Shown: positions 50,101 to 59,760, counted from the first letter of the stretch. The stretch is DNA of 64,000 nt from Fomes fomentarius (GCA_022606135.1 JABYQN010000006.1:2790001-2854000); one strand, 5' to 3'. Numbers and translations are program-made. The notes: generated by a model not told the origin, from the sequence alone.

Positions 50101-50506
50101 AAAGGGTTTCACTCAGGTGTGGGGAGAGGACTACCATGAGACGTTCTCTCCAGTGGCGCGGTTTGAGTCTATCCGGTATTTACTCGCGCATGCAGCGCTT
50201 GAGGACTGGGACGTCGAGTCAATGGATGTCAAAACCGCGTTCCTGAATGGTGATCTAGATGAGGAGATTTATATGGAACAGCCGGAAGGCTGGGTCGTTC
50301 CTGGGAAGGAAGATCACGTCTGTCTACTCAAAAAGGCTATCTATGGTCTTAAGCAGGCGTCGTGTCAGTGGAATGCGAAAATCCATCAATCGCTTCTAGA
50401 TCTGGGATTTACACGGACATATTCTGATGCTGGGATCTACGTATATCGGCGACAAGGGGGGATCACGTCACGATTGTCGTTCTTTATGTTGACGATTTAC
50501 TTCTGA
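47174..50506 (+). CDS. Copia polyprotein, Gag-PR-INT-RT (N-terminal part), frameshifted
   Basis: From MGDIKVDSIPVLSSANQYND: gag (UBN2-like) region, CCHC zinc knuckle CSHCGSGSHHESNC, then a Lys/Gly/Asp-rich stretch. Aspartic protease motif WLMDSGASQH. Integrase with HHCC zinc finger (HRRFGHAGKDVL...CDGCAFGKSTR) and the DDE core: Asp in FIDDYSG, Asp in SDRGGEYTS, Glu in NGRAERWNRT. A Pro-rich linker, then the reverse transcriptase (ARLVAKGFTQVWGEDYHETF, MDVKTAFLNGDLDEEIYMEQ, KKAIYGLKQASCQWN). The frame fails in a run of six G (50456-50461) and reaches TGA at 50504. The open frame also extends 546 nt upstream of the ATG without a stop. Confidence 0.93.
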   Translation: MGDIKVDSIPVLSSANQYNDWSAKMKGYFIFMDCWSVVKGATRPTEQAAKDKWDKLDGQARGMMYMRVAPNFHYVLDTQIPVSGGQPRDMTAAESWEALQNKFGKPNSAHVWGLFESLVAEPRMNEQKPLQDQMMRLITRLREISSNGITLSDNMQALLLMSKIPESYRSMVSALMATTDLDKVTLDDIQSKTLAEESMRKNGQSANKVSQTKPKPKGPCSHCGSGSHHESNCYQKYPEKCPKGKGKGKGKDKDKDKDKGKNKDTSHNHAHVTTESVSSVLVAGSSNIAASFYDEAMASNSVNWTAWLMDSGASQHITGDLSEFIEYQPFDTPVLFNTAGQGDSSVIQALGEGTLSGETWLDGQKVAITLNHVYYIPGTIGHIFSTGSIERNGYSLFQGDGRMCIFDKLPDGAVKYGSTIHIKGRKILEARYNPSSNCYWTIIELHNSKRVHLNVRKFKTWHRRFGHAGKDVLRNLPKHTKGVDAVDPADEEPCDGCAFGKSTRNPFPPSEKRATEVLERVHTDLDGPMRTQAIGGWKYFAGFIDDYSGLARAYFPKHKSDAIQAFKDYKAWAENQTGKKIKSIRSDRGGEYTSDEFSTLLRSHGIEHQKTLPGSPQQNGRAERWNRTITEKALSMLHQAGLSHGFWQLALDAAVHIYNRQPMRRHKWSYPITVWDGTVPDVSYFRVFGCKAFVHVQKAKREGKLDKKAVEMIFVGYESGSKGYRFWNSANRSIVVSRDATFDEESFPARNLPGNRPSTPDGSPFSDDQLDDSSNDDSDLVDPNDAIPFIPPNLFEPPQPDPPADADPAPPAEAPAEPPPPPQRPPTPPPVVPPRPPHKRGRHPPVGANEPSIARDRPRREKAGIPHKDRTDNNVYDDPAHADNQIDKDGNLREAEMILAFLSAAQYKAGLPQSHKEAMRSPDAGKWREAEKSEFESLMENKTWVLVPRPKGRHVVSNRWVYDIKHDGRYKARLVAKGFTQVWGEDYHETFSPVARFESIRYLLAHAALEDWDVESMDVKTAFLNGDLDEEIYMEQPEGWVVPGKEDHVCLLKKAIYGLKQASCQWNAKIHQSLLDLGFTRTYSDAGIYVYRRQGGITSRLSFFMLTIYF

Positions 50507-51447
50507 TGGGCGATCAGTCTAGTCACATCAAACAAGTCAAGTGTTCGCTTTCTAAGCAGTACAAGATGACGGACTTGGGATCTGTACAGCGCTTCCTTGG
50601 TCTTCGCATCACTCGTGATCGATCCACTCGTATGATCGACATCGACCAGGAAGAGTACATCCAGTCTGTTCTCGAGCGCTTTCAGATGGCTGACTGTAAA
50701 CCCTCACGTACACCCCTTCCTGCTGGTGCTGTCTTGGCAAGTGCCGACGAACCAGCTTCCGATCAGTTCAGGCAACGCTACCAGAGTCTCATTGGCAGTC
50801 TTTTGTACGCCATGCTCGGAACGCGTCCTGATATCTCCTTCGCTGTCACACGGTTATCGAAGTACAATGCCAATCCCTCTGAAGCGCACATGAGTTATGC
50901 GAAGTATGTCCTGCGTTACCTTCAAGGGACAAAGGCGTATTGCTTGCGCTACAAGGGAGCGTCTAATGACGGTCTGATTTCCTATTCGGATTCAGATTGG
51001 GCCGAAGACCGTGATGATCGGCATTCTACCTCTGGCTTCGTCTTCTTGATGGCAGGTGGTGCTATATCGTGGGCTTCGAGGCGTCAGCCTACCATTTCGC
51101 TCTCCTCTACTGAGGCGGAATATAAAGTGGCCTCTGATACCTGTCGTCAGTTGATCTGGCTGAGGACGTTTGGCGATGAACTTGGTGATGACTTGACCAG
51201 GCCGACACCCATGTGTTTAGACAACCAGGGTTCGATTTTCCTGTCAGTCAATCCAGTAGTCGACCGGCATACCAAGCACATAGAAATTCGCTACCACTTC
51301 ATTCGTGAACAAGTGGAGTCTGGCTCTGTCGAGATCTTCTATGTTGCGACTGCGGATCAGTTGGCTGATTCTCTCACAAAGAACGTGCCTTATTCCATTT
51401 TGGCAAAGTTCGTTGATGAGATCGGTCTTGTTTCTGTTGCATCTTGA
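50506..51447 (+). CDS. Copia polyprotein, RT (C-terminal part) and RNase H
   Basis: Continuation of pol in the -1 frame. The YVDD active site lies at about 50488-50499, upstream of this ATG, so neither ORF alone holds both halves of the RT. Conserved parts: KMTDLGSVQRFLGLRITRDR, the thumb region GSLLYAMLGTRPDISFAVTR, and RNase H with SYSDSDWAEDRDDRHSTSGF, SLSSTEAEYKVASDT and DNQGSIFLSVNP. The first stop overlaps this ATG as TGATG. Ends at 51447, 11 nt before the 3' LTR. Confidence 0.9.
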   Translation: MGDQSSHIKQVKCSLSKQYKMTDLGSVQRFLGLRITRDRSTRMIDIDQEEYIQSVLERFQMADCKPSRTPLPAGAVLASADEPASDQFRQRYQSLIGSLLYAMLGTRPDISFAVTRLSKYNANPSEAHMSYAKYVLRYLQGTKAYCLRYKGASNDGLISYSDSDWAEDRDDRHSTSGFVFLMAGGAISWASRRQPTISLSSTEAEYKVASDTCRQLIWLRTFGDELGDDLTRPTPMCLDNQGSIFLSVNPVVDRHTKHIEIRYHFIREQVESGSVEIFYVATADQLADSLTKNVPYSILAKFVDEIGLVSVAS

Positions 51448-51449
51448 AC

Positions 51450-51458
51450 GAGTGGGAG
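51450..51458 (+). other. Polypurine tract
   Basis: GAGTGGGAG immediately 5' of the 3' LTR, the usual primer for plus-strand synthesis. Confidence 0.7.
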
Positions 51459-52012
51459 TGTTGAACTTCTGGACTACCGGCTGTGCTCGGACCGGAGTTG
51501 TGTACACTTGTTTATGGTCATATGATTAGATAGGCTGTGTTCCTACTTACCATTCATGGTTTTCTTTGTTCTCCTACTGTACTTTCCCATGACCATATGG
51601 TTACTGTGCATTCCTGTGCGTACCAGTGCGTTCTACACTGCACCGGACTCTTCTAGACCTTATGTCTGACTCATGCTATGACTGTATCTGACTCATACGC
51701 CGATACGGACTCTGACTCATTGTCTTATGGCTACATGTGACTGCTTTATTCGCTGACTCATGGACTCATCCCTCATGTATATAAGCAGTCCCTTCTTCGC
51801 CTCTGCTCTTCAGTCGTTCGCTCACTGACTGAAGAGTAAGTCTCTTACCTACATATGCTCTACTACTTCTTACTGACTTAGTACTTGTAGTCCCTCTCTG
51901 TTGTGACTTACAGGTACTTCACTATGCAATATAGTCGTTCGCTCACTGACTGAAGATCCCTCTCTGTTGTGACTTACAGTCGCTCCTCGCCTTACAGGTT
52001 CAGAGTTCATCA
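51459..52012 (+). repeat. 3' LTR (554 bp)
   Basis: Same length as the 5' LTR with three differences: CCG vs CTG near position 12, TTTATG vs TTCATG near position 98, and GTTTGC vs GTTCGC in the U5 part. All are C/T transitions and two are at CpG. Confidence 0.97.
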
Positions 52013-52017
52013 AAAAC
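52013..52017 (+). repeat. Target-site duplication, right (AAAAC)
   Basis: Matches 45562-45566. Confidence 0.95.
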
Positions 52018-53595
52018 AAGCTACTAGTATGCTGCCATTCACTCACTTGAAGCCACCAGCTGCGCAGCACTGTACTATACAGTGAATAGTCTCGGATACA
52101 TTCAATATCTTCCATGGGCTAGTGAGCACTTGCTCCCATGCTATCCTTGCTCTCATGCACTGATTGACACCATACACCTAGTATTCTCTGCCATGAGGGT
52201 GTATGCACTCAGCTCAGGAACCTGTGGGCAATGGTTCATATCAACCTGGGTTCTGCTCTCTTCTCTTGCACCCTTGTTCATTGACTTTGTAGGTGCTATG
52301 CTTATTGCAATACTCACCATGTAGTATCATGACAAAGATTGCAGGTTTATATGGGTTATTGGTCAATAACTGGGGCTTCTGCTGGGTGTTATGTTGATGA
52401 CTCTTTGTCTATAACCATCCAAAATCAGTAAGTCCAATATACACTTAACCTTCAATGCTGTTGCTCACATGCATTTGTGCTAGTTGTGAATTTTCTGTTT
52501 CCACTTGCTAAAGCCATCCCATCAAAGCTGACAAACATATCTAGTGATAATTATTTCTAGGGTCTGTCTTATCACAGCAGAAGTTGTTGTCATGTGTATC
52601 ACATGGAAGGCAACATACAGGACAAGCAGGGAGATCAGGATCCTTGGCCAGGGAAGCTCCCTCTCAAGCATCTTGTTCAGAAATGGTTAGCATCTGCCAC
52701 CCAATCCCTTGCCTGTCTACTAGGTCATTGTTGATGATTAGACTAGGTACACTTTATTTCATGTATGTACATATCTTTACACTCTGATAGTCCAAGTTGG
52801 GGAGAAGTTGACAAAGTGTTCATCACATGGGCAGCATCCTTGCAACACTGAGTATTCTCCACCTCAGCTTCACCTTGGAGACCTCGGTCAGTTTCATTTT
52901 TGCATGATAACCAGTCCTCATACCCACTTGCACCACAGATCTTGAATCAAAGTATTATATATGGAGACTATACCACCAGTATAATTGTCTTGTTCTCAGA
53001 TCCGCAAGTACCTCATCATCTGTGCTGCATTGCTGTCAAGAGTTCTGATCAGTCTGATTGGGTAGTCTCTCTGCAATTCTCATATCTAGGTTCCTCATGG
53101 ACCTCCAAGAAGCCCACAATGCAATGACACACCAGCACTCTCAAGTATCATCAATGTCAAGTCTGAACTTTGGTTGGGTTATAGGATCATTGGGCTCGTC
53201 GTTGCCAGCACCGGGGGAGACATCCGAAGTCCAGAGTGTGCTGCAGGGGAATGATGGAGAAATGGAGATGGAGAGGGTCGACAATGGGGTGGTTGTACCT
53301 GATCCCAGTGCTCGGTAGACACCTCATTTCCCCCTCTCTCCATAGACGCAGGCGTCCATATGCACAGTGTCCTTGATTTCTTGAGTTTCGGTCTCGGCTC
53401 CATCACAGCTACGTATTTATTTCGCCCACCGTGCACTCGTGTATTGTATTGTATGTCGGTGACATAAATGTATCCACACATATAACCGTTCACTATGAAA
53501 CAGACGTCGAAGAGTGAGGCTCGGGCTCACACAGAAGGGCTCACAGAAGCAAGCCCCATACCAGTAACAGCCCACCGTCCAATATAGCTACAAAG

Positions 53596-56321
53596 CTACA
53601 GCACAAGCTCCTCGACCTGATACAACCCCACCGCCACGCCCGCCTGCTCATGCGCCAGCTTCCTCTTCCGCCTCCAATCCCGCCCCCGTCCTTCCCTTCC
53701 GTCTGCGCCTGCGCCTGCGCCCTCGTCTTGGGCGCCGCAGCACGCGCGAACGGCTCGAGTGGGCCGCACAACAACTCGAGCTTGTGCGCACTCGCGAGCG
53801 CGGGCTGGACGTGCGCGGCGAGCGTGCGGAGGAGTGGGTGAGCGGGCGAGTGTGCGAGGAGAGCGATGAAGGACGCGTCGAGGACCGTTTGGAGGAACAG
53901 CAGGATTTTGTCGAGAGGGGGAACATCTATGGACGATGGGCTGTCGGAGGAGGTGGAGACGGAGATGTCAGAGAGGAGCGCGTCGTCGTCGGTGTGCTGT
54001 ACGAGCCATTTGTCGAGGATTTCGAGGATGGACATGAGGTCTGCTGCGTCTGGAATGTGTTTCCGGAGTGCGGTGCGCTGAAGCGCTGGGGTGAACGAGT
54101 AGACGATACATTGCGCAAGGAAGGTCGGAAGGGAAGGTGTCGATGTGAGTGGTGCGGAGTCGACCTGCATCGCATCCTCATCCCCGCTCGATGCATGCCT
54201 GTGTGCTACCACAACCCGGCCAAGGAGGGCAATGATATCGTTTTCTGGTAGATCGGTGACCATACGCATAGCTAGTGCGACTGTGTTCTGTCATGATAGA
54301 TGTAAGTTGCGATGCCTGTGTGCAGTACAAAAGCTGCGCACCCAATCGTGCCGCGCCGCCAAGGCGGGAAGGAGTCCACCGTCGACCATAGACGAGCTGA
54401 CCATCCTGTTCTCCAATAGATGGGACACAATTTTGGGAGAGTAAGCGCACGCCTTCTGCGCCTTGCCTTCTCCAGAAGCAGCAGTTACACTCGGCGGGCG
54501 CAGAACGAGCTCGAGTACTCCTTGGACGAACGGGTAGTCCACAGGTGTACTCTGACTCTCCGCCTCCAGACCTTGCCTCTGAGTGGTCGCCTTGCCTCTA
54601 CTCATCTGCTTAACATACTCAAAATACACCCCTTCAGCACCCTCAGTTTTCCCATTCGCATTCCCGTCCAAGGACGCCTTGATCTCGCGCAGCGCCTTGC
54701 GCGCCGCCGCACCCAGCTCAGGTGCCCCACGCACGGGCAGGCCCTGCGCCTGCTGGCCTTGTGCAGATTTCGGCGAGACCCACCTCGCGCCGGCGTGCGC
54801 CTTGCCCATCGCTGCGGCAATTGTGGATGTCGTGGGGACAGTGAGAGGGACGACGAGCAGCGTGGATCGCGGCCCGGTACCAGTACCAGTCTCGGCCTGA
54901 GTTTGCATGTCTCTTTCCGCGACGGGGAGGAGGACGAGGAGCGCGTTCAGGTTGAGTGCGCTGGTTTGGGAAGAGCCCGATGTGGGTGGGATTGCAGGCG
55001 AGGTTAGGAGCTGTAGAACTGCGCCATGCTTTTTAGGACGGGGGAGGGTTGAGGGGACGGAGAGGGATTGTTGGGAGAGCAGGACGCCGTAGCGCAGGTC
55101 CCAGAGCAGGAGCACGATTTCTGGGACGGAACCGGTCGAAACGGCGGATAGCAAGACATACGAGGATGTGAGAGCGGAGAGAGACACTTCGGACGCCCGG
55201 GTGCTGTTTACAAATGTCAGGTTCTGTAGGCACAACGGTTCCGCGACTTGAGATATTGTGAGCGAGGATGTCGAGGGTGATGACACGGAGAGCGCAAGCC
55301 AGGTCCCAGACGTTACTGAAGGGACGAGGTGAGAGGAATTCGGTGGTGTGAGACTTGATCACGTACGCAAAACGCTGATGAAGCCTTGGCTGCTACATGA
55401 GATGTCGAGGATGTCCTATATAGATTTCATCAATGTTGCAGAAAACACAACAGAAGATCATGGGGACCCACAGTTTCCTCCACGGGAACTACACATTCTG
55501 CCAGAGCAGTCAATTCTTCTTGAGCGACGCCGACGACGCTGAATCTCAACACTTCCCCGCTTCGCAAGAATGAAACAGATATCGCCGCATGATTCGCGAT
55601 CGCATGTGAGGGCAGGAGAGTGCACGAGGCAGCGGGGAAGAGAACATGCTTGACCAGGGTGCTGACTTGCTGGTTTTGCGGCGTGAAAGTTCGTACGACC
55701 CGGAGCTCCTCATTGGCCAGAGACACTTCTCCCGCAGAGCTGACAAAGATTTCGCGGTCTGGCAAGTATTCTGGCGCATACAAGTGCGCGACGGGATGTG
55801 GTGCCTTCGACCGAAACTAATGTTACATAGACAGCCAGGCGGAGAGATTAAACGAACGTACCACCGCAACCCGTTTTTTGCTCTGCGTACCAGAGGACAT
55901 TCCTCCTATAAGGCTCTCCTCCCACGCAACGACTGTCTTGCCTCCTCCCTCGGGCTGTACGTCCCGCCCTGACTCCAGAACAGCGTATGTTGTGCATATT
56001 CGACTTCCGGATGTGTATTGACGAGTACGCGTCGCCGGTGTAGATGAGTAGAAAGTAGAAGGTCCTAGTGTGTGCGAGACTGCTGGATGCAAGGTCGAGG
56101 TCTAAGGCTTTACGTGAGGACCGTCAAGTACCTGTGAGGTGGGTATTACGCACATCGAGGACATGTACGCCGTCTCCCTGCACGGCTAGCGTAACAAATG
56201 GCTCCGCATCGCGTCCAGACGGTGGTGAGGCATATAGAGGTGCAAGTTTGCGCTTTCTGTGAGCAGAGGACTCTGGGTAGGAGGAGAGGAGGAAGGGTTC
56301 TGCGATGGTGGCTGCACTCAT
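53596..56321 (-). CDS. Putative nucleolar protein, UTP8/NOL11-like
   Basis: Probably a small-subunit processome factor for pre-rRNA transcription and processing. Start at 56321 (MSAATIAEPFLLSSYPESSA). The N-terminal propeller-like part: DAEPFVTLAVQGDGVHVLD, STLHPAVSHTLGPSTFYSST, GGGKTVVAWEESL, LYAPEYLPDREIFVSSAGEV, LFPAASCTLLPSHAIANHAA, SEVSLSALTSSYVLLSAVST, IVLLLWDLRYGVLLSQQSLS. The C-terminal helical part: KALREIKASLDG, SPKIVSHLLENRMVSSSMVD, TVALAMRMVTDLPENDIIAL, LLFLQTVLDASFIALLAHSP. A typical ending (HEQAGVAVGLYQVEELVL) lies in another frame and stops at 53596; the direct frame reads on to 53541. A 41-nt intron or a frameshift must explain this. The family call is from overall layout and is tentative. 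Confidence 0.6.
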
Positions 56322-56371
56322 CTCGGTACAGATGTGAGATCCAATTTTTCGAAGCGAGGTACACACAACTA

Positions 56372-57526
56372 CTAATTTAGGGTTAGGGTTCCGACACCCA
56401 TCCGGTAGTTCTCCTTGCAACATTCAACGACACTCCTTGCACACGCTACATTCTCTACGTAACCACCGAGCAACGCAGATAGTTTCGAGAGTAGGGAAGG
56501 CATCCTTCCAACTGAGGAAGAGACAGCAGAAGATAGAGATGAAAGTTGTACCTCGAATCTCTCACAATCATCCTCAAGTGAGTCTACGACCCGTCAGCCC
56601 CTCATTCTCGCTGGTTGAACACGTAGGTACGTACCAATGGAATCAATCATCCTGTTGTATCTATATATGTGAGTTGTGTCATCGAGAGGCAGGGAGGATA
56701 GTTGAAGCGCTGCAGATGTGACCTCCCCAACGTTCCGCTCCAGTGTTCTGAAGCGTATGATCATGGCAGCTACTTCTTCCACCACCTTCGATAGATTGCG
56801 CTCAGCTGCTTTGGCCAACACGTGGGCACTACTCACTTTCTTGTCGTCGAGTTCATCATAGAAGTCCAGCAACCGCTCGGACTCATACCGCACACGGCTT
56901 TCTGCAATGTCTGCCTCCTCCGCATTCAAATCCTTCTTCCGCGCTTCAAGCGCAATTTGGGCAGCCTTGTTCGCTTTCCCAAGTTCGTCTTCCAGAGTGG
57001 ACGTCATGTACGTCCAGGCGCATGACTGTGCCGCTGTCTGTAACGCATCTCCTTGTTCCGAGCCTGAAGTGGCTTCTGGGACACGAGGACGAGTCTGTAA
57101 CGTGGCGACAACGTGTAAACGGATTGCATGTGCTCGCTTGGGGTTCATAACACGTACCTTGACGGGGTCAAACGCGACCGAAGGGGACGTGCTGCTCGTG
57201 GCGCCGGGAAGTGTTCCCTTCAGCGTGGTTGTGGCTCTCACGCGAGTGGAGGTCTCTAGTCGACTTCGCGGCTGGGATGGCTGCAGCGTCGTGGCCTTGG
57301 TCACCTGGGGGCGTGTCGCATGGCTTTGCTTGAATATCCGAGACGCAGCAGAGGTCGGTGGCTTGGAGCCTGATATGTCTGGCTTTGGGTGAGAGGCGGA
57401 TGCAGATGGCGCGCTCGGTGGGCGCGTCGACGCCGTGTTTGCTCTGCCTGGGTCGCGCAGCGAGATGAGCTAAGGGGATGGATAGGGATAAGAGGACATA
57501 CTGCGAGGCTGCCTGGAAGAGGACAT
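56372..57526 (-). CDS. Coiled-coil protein of unknown function
   Basis: Start at 57526 (MSSSRQPRS); a 54-nt intron with gtatgt donor and cccag acceptor joins to a Ser/Thr/Pro/Ala-rich basic region (RANTASTRPPSAPSASASHP). A second intron (63 nt, gtacgt..ttacag) precedes a long helical part: TYMTSTLEDELGKANKAAQI, ALEARKKDLNAEEADIAESR, RLLDFYDELDDKKVSSAHVL, VVEEVAAMIIRFRTLERNVG. After a third intron it ends with SLEDDCERFEVQLSSLSSAV, MPSLLSKLSALLGGYVENVA, and a TAG at 56374-56372. The shape (disordered basic N terminus plus coiled coil) resembles cytoskeletal or kinetochore proteins, but I recognise no family. Its stop is only 50 bp from the start of the next minus-strand gene. Confidence 0.65.
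56376..56390 (+). promoter_or_regulatory. Telomere-repeat-like box (TTTAGGGTTAGGGTT)
   Basis: Two and a half TTAGGG units, 55-69 bp upstream of the start codon of the UTP8/NOL11-like gene. It overlaps the last codons of the coiled-coil gene. TTAGGG/ACCCTAA elements are bound by Tbf1-type Myb factors in promoters of ribosome-biogenesis genes in other eukaryotes. Confidence 0.5.
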
Positions 57527-57694
57527 GGAGGACGGATGAGGGCGGATAGGGCCTCGGAGCCGGCGATGGTCAAGCGAATCGCGATGTCGCTTCAGACTCC
57601 GACCTCGTGCCAGTCTCCAGAGCCGCCTCTCACTTTTTGCCGTCGTCTACTTCCCTCATCTCTCTCCCCATCGTCCCCGGCGACGAGGCCCGCG

Positions 57695-58950
57695 ATGTCT
57701 CTTCTGACCAGCATCATCAAGCCTCTCGTCTACATCTCCCTCCCCGTCTTCGCCCTCAAGACCTTTGCCGACACAAGCCCCGTCGCGCGCTACTATGTCC
57801 GCCTCGGCCTCTACCTCTCCACCCTCGGTGTCTGCTCCATATGGGGCGTGATATGCTCGATCGGCATGGGCCTCACCGGCGGCCGCTTCGACGTTCTCTA
57901 CGTCGTCGCGCGCAGCTTCTACTACCTCGCCAGCCGCGTCATCAGCATCCGTCTCGTGGTCGACGGCGAGGAGTACCTCGAGACGCGTCCCTCTGTCCTG
58001 GTGGGCAACCACCAAAGCATGCTCGACATCCTCTACCTTGGCAGGTGCGTACGCCTGCTCGCTACATCGTGTGCAAGTCCCTCAGCCCTGACGTGCGTAT
58101 GATTGGTCTTACTTCGGATTATCATCCCTCCCATCGCATCTCCAACGGAACGTGCACACATGGACGCGTACGCCATCGATAGGATCTTCCCTCGCCGAGC
58201 CTCTATCATGGCGAAGAAGGAGCTGCAGTGGTCGCCGCTCCTCGGCCAGTTCATGACCCTTGCCGGAGCTGTCTTCGTCGACCGCGGTAACAATGCCCGT
58301 GCCATCCGCTCGCTAACCGCGGCAGGCGAGATCATGAAGGAGCGTCAGAGCTCGCTATGGCTCTTCCCCGAGGGTACGCGCTCGATGCGTCCGTACCACG
58401 ACCTGCTTCCATTCAAGAAGGGCGCGTTCCACACCGCCATCCAGGCCCAGGTCCCAATCGTACCAGTTGTGTGCGAGAACTACTGGAGACTCTACAGGAA
58501 GAATGTCTTTGAGAGTGGAACGCTCAAGGTCAAAGGTGCGTAATCATTTCCATCTCGTTGGATAGGTCTGATTGACCCTGTATCGCAGTCCTGGCCCCCA
58601 TTCCCACCACAGGATTGACGGCTGCGGATGTGTCCGCGTTGGCCGTCCGCGTCCACGACTTGATGGTAGAGGCCCTGCGCGAGATTTCTGCCCCTCCACC
58701 TCCCGGCTCAGATCCTAAGGATACCGAGCCTGCCGCTACCCCGCTTCCCACTCCTACAGCTGCGCCCGAACAGCCTGCGCCCACGCCAGTAGAGCAACCT
58801 AGGACAGAAAGCCGCGCGTCCACTAACACCTCAGACAATTCTGCAACCTCTTCGCCGGTGCTCAGCCACAGTAGGATAGACGGGAGCGAGTACGGGACGG
58901 AGACGGAGGAGGATGACGGTATGGTGCTGGTCGGCCGACCGAGCCGGTGA
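57695..58950 (+). CDS. SLC1: 1-acyl-sn-glycerol-3-phosphate acyltransferase
   Basis: ER acyltransferase that makes phosphatidic acid from lysophosphatidic acid. Start at 57695 (MSLLTSIIKPLVYISLPVFA). Two N-terminal hydrophobic helices. Motif I NHQSMLD (HX4D) comes at the end of exon 1. Exon 2 starts IFPRRASIMAKKELQWSPLL and continues AGAVFVDRGNNARAIRS. Motif III is WLFPEGTRSMRPYHDLLPFK, and motif IV KKGAFHTAIQAQVPIVPVV. After the last intron, a conserved KVLAPIPTTGLTAADVSALA is followed by a long Pro/Thr/Ser-rich, then acidic tail ending LVGRPSR, TGA at 58950. The tail is longer than in yeast Slc1. Divergent from the coiled-coil gene (168 bp between starts). Confidence 0.93.
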
Positions 58951-59171
58951 CCTTTAGTTATTTCTGCCTTGTGTGCTATGCGGAGGGCTTGAGCGGCCGA
59001 ATGCTTCATAATGGGTTTACTTGGCAGCATCCTGCGTACGCTCCCTTGCTATTTCACCCGGACTCGAAGCGAGTATGACTATGGCGACTGAGTCTGAGCT
59101 ATGCGTACCTCCTGGCCCTTGATCTAGTGGTCACTAACCAGACTACGTAACGTCGCTCCAAGTATGTCTTC

Positions 59172-59760
59172 TCATTTATGATCGCGAGCTTGTTGAGGAT
59201 ATAGATAATTGACGTCCATTATAACACAAGTACGCCATTCGTGTTCCGGATCGCGTCCATCCTCTTTACGGCCACCGTTTTGGCGTCTCCCCATCTCGTT
59301 CGCTGTTCGCTTCCTTTCGCAACTGAAGCTGAATCCTTCATCAGCTTGCTCCTCCTCGATTGACGCATGATCGATTGGGCTACTTCCGCAAGGGTTCATA
59401 AAGTCTGCGTCGAAGATCACCAAGTCGGCGCGCCTCGGCCGCGAGGTTCGTCGCTGCCGCCCCGCCTCCCCAGGGCAGCGTCTCCTTGTGGATGCGCGAA
59501 TCGCATCTGCGTGAATATGAGTCCTTCAGGCGACTGTCTCCGAAGATACCCTTGAACGGTGTGCGCCGTGATGAGCCCAACTCGGACATTCTTCCGCGCG
59601 GACTGAAAAACTCCTTTTGCAACTGCGCTCCAGTAGCCTCGTCTGTTCTCGAACTGGTGTGGGTTGAGTTTACCAGGAGGCGACCCAGACAACGCGCGTG
59701 CCGGAATATGATGGCCGTGAGCGCGGGTCTCCTCGAGGACATAATGCACTCTCAAGTGCA
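59172..59760 (-). pseudogene. Amidohydrolase pseudogene fragment
   Basis: Degenerate match, in several frames, to the amidohydrolase gene at 62366-64000. Recognisable pieces: a VGLITAHTVQG-like block, IFTQMRFA, a stretch equivalent to the HLNKETP region, and LVIFDADFMNP followed by SPIDHAS (intact gene: LVIFDADSVNL and DPIAGVVFHAS). Stops and shifts lie between pieces and sequence is missing. Only the C-terminal half is represented. Same orientation as the intact gene about 3 kb away. Confidence 0.7.

Larger units (their letters stand above)
45567..52012 (+). mobile_element. Ty1/copia LTR retrotransposon, 6,446 bp
   Basis: Complete element with 554-bp LTRs starting TG and ending CA, 5-bp target duplication AAAAC, primer-binding site right after the 5' LTR, and purine tract right before the 3' LTR. 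The polyprotein order is gag zinc knuckle, protease, integrase, reverse transcriptase, RNase H, which defines the Ty1/copia (Pseudoviridae) superfamily. LTRs differ at 3 of 554 positions, all C/T, so insertion is recent. Pol carries a one-base frameshift just before the YVDD motif, so this copy is probably not autonomous. It lies in the same orientation as the host gene, in an intron of DUF6533-type copy B. Confidence 0.97.
45120..53318 (+). pseudogene. DUF6533-type membrane protein gene, copy B, split by a retrotransposon
   Basis: Start at 45120 (MSDSQTAQLVGLYNT). Exon 2 reads QLESYGDTARL; exon 3 (about 45319-45478) holds TYEYVITFDREIKLFWRQTI and SSILFIVNRYLSLVFAGLGM, ending phase 0. A predicted 2-nt exon GG lies at 45548-45549. 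The next intron (from 45550) contains the whole copia element, inserted after 45566. Coding resumes at 52060 (CAALYYTVNSLGYIQYLPWA) and continues FSAMRVYALSSGTCGQWFIS to the C-terminal FLMDLQEAHNAMTHQHSQVS, stop at 53316-53318. Apart from the insertion I see no broken exon. Since fungal introns are short, a 6.5-kb intron is unlikely to be spliced well, hence probably inactive. Same family as copies A and C. Confidence 0.8.

Noticed and set aside
50456..50508. Programmed frameshift or stop-restart between the two copia ORFs
   Set aside because: The YVDD motif would be lost with reinitiation, and no downstream structure or classic heptamer is evident; a one-base loss in a G-run is simpler.
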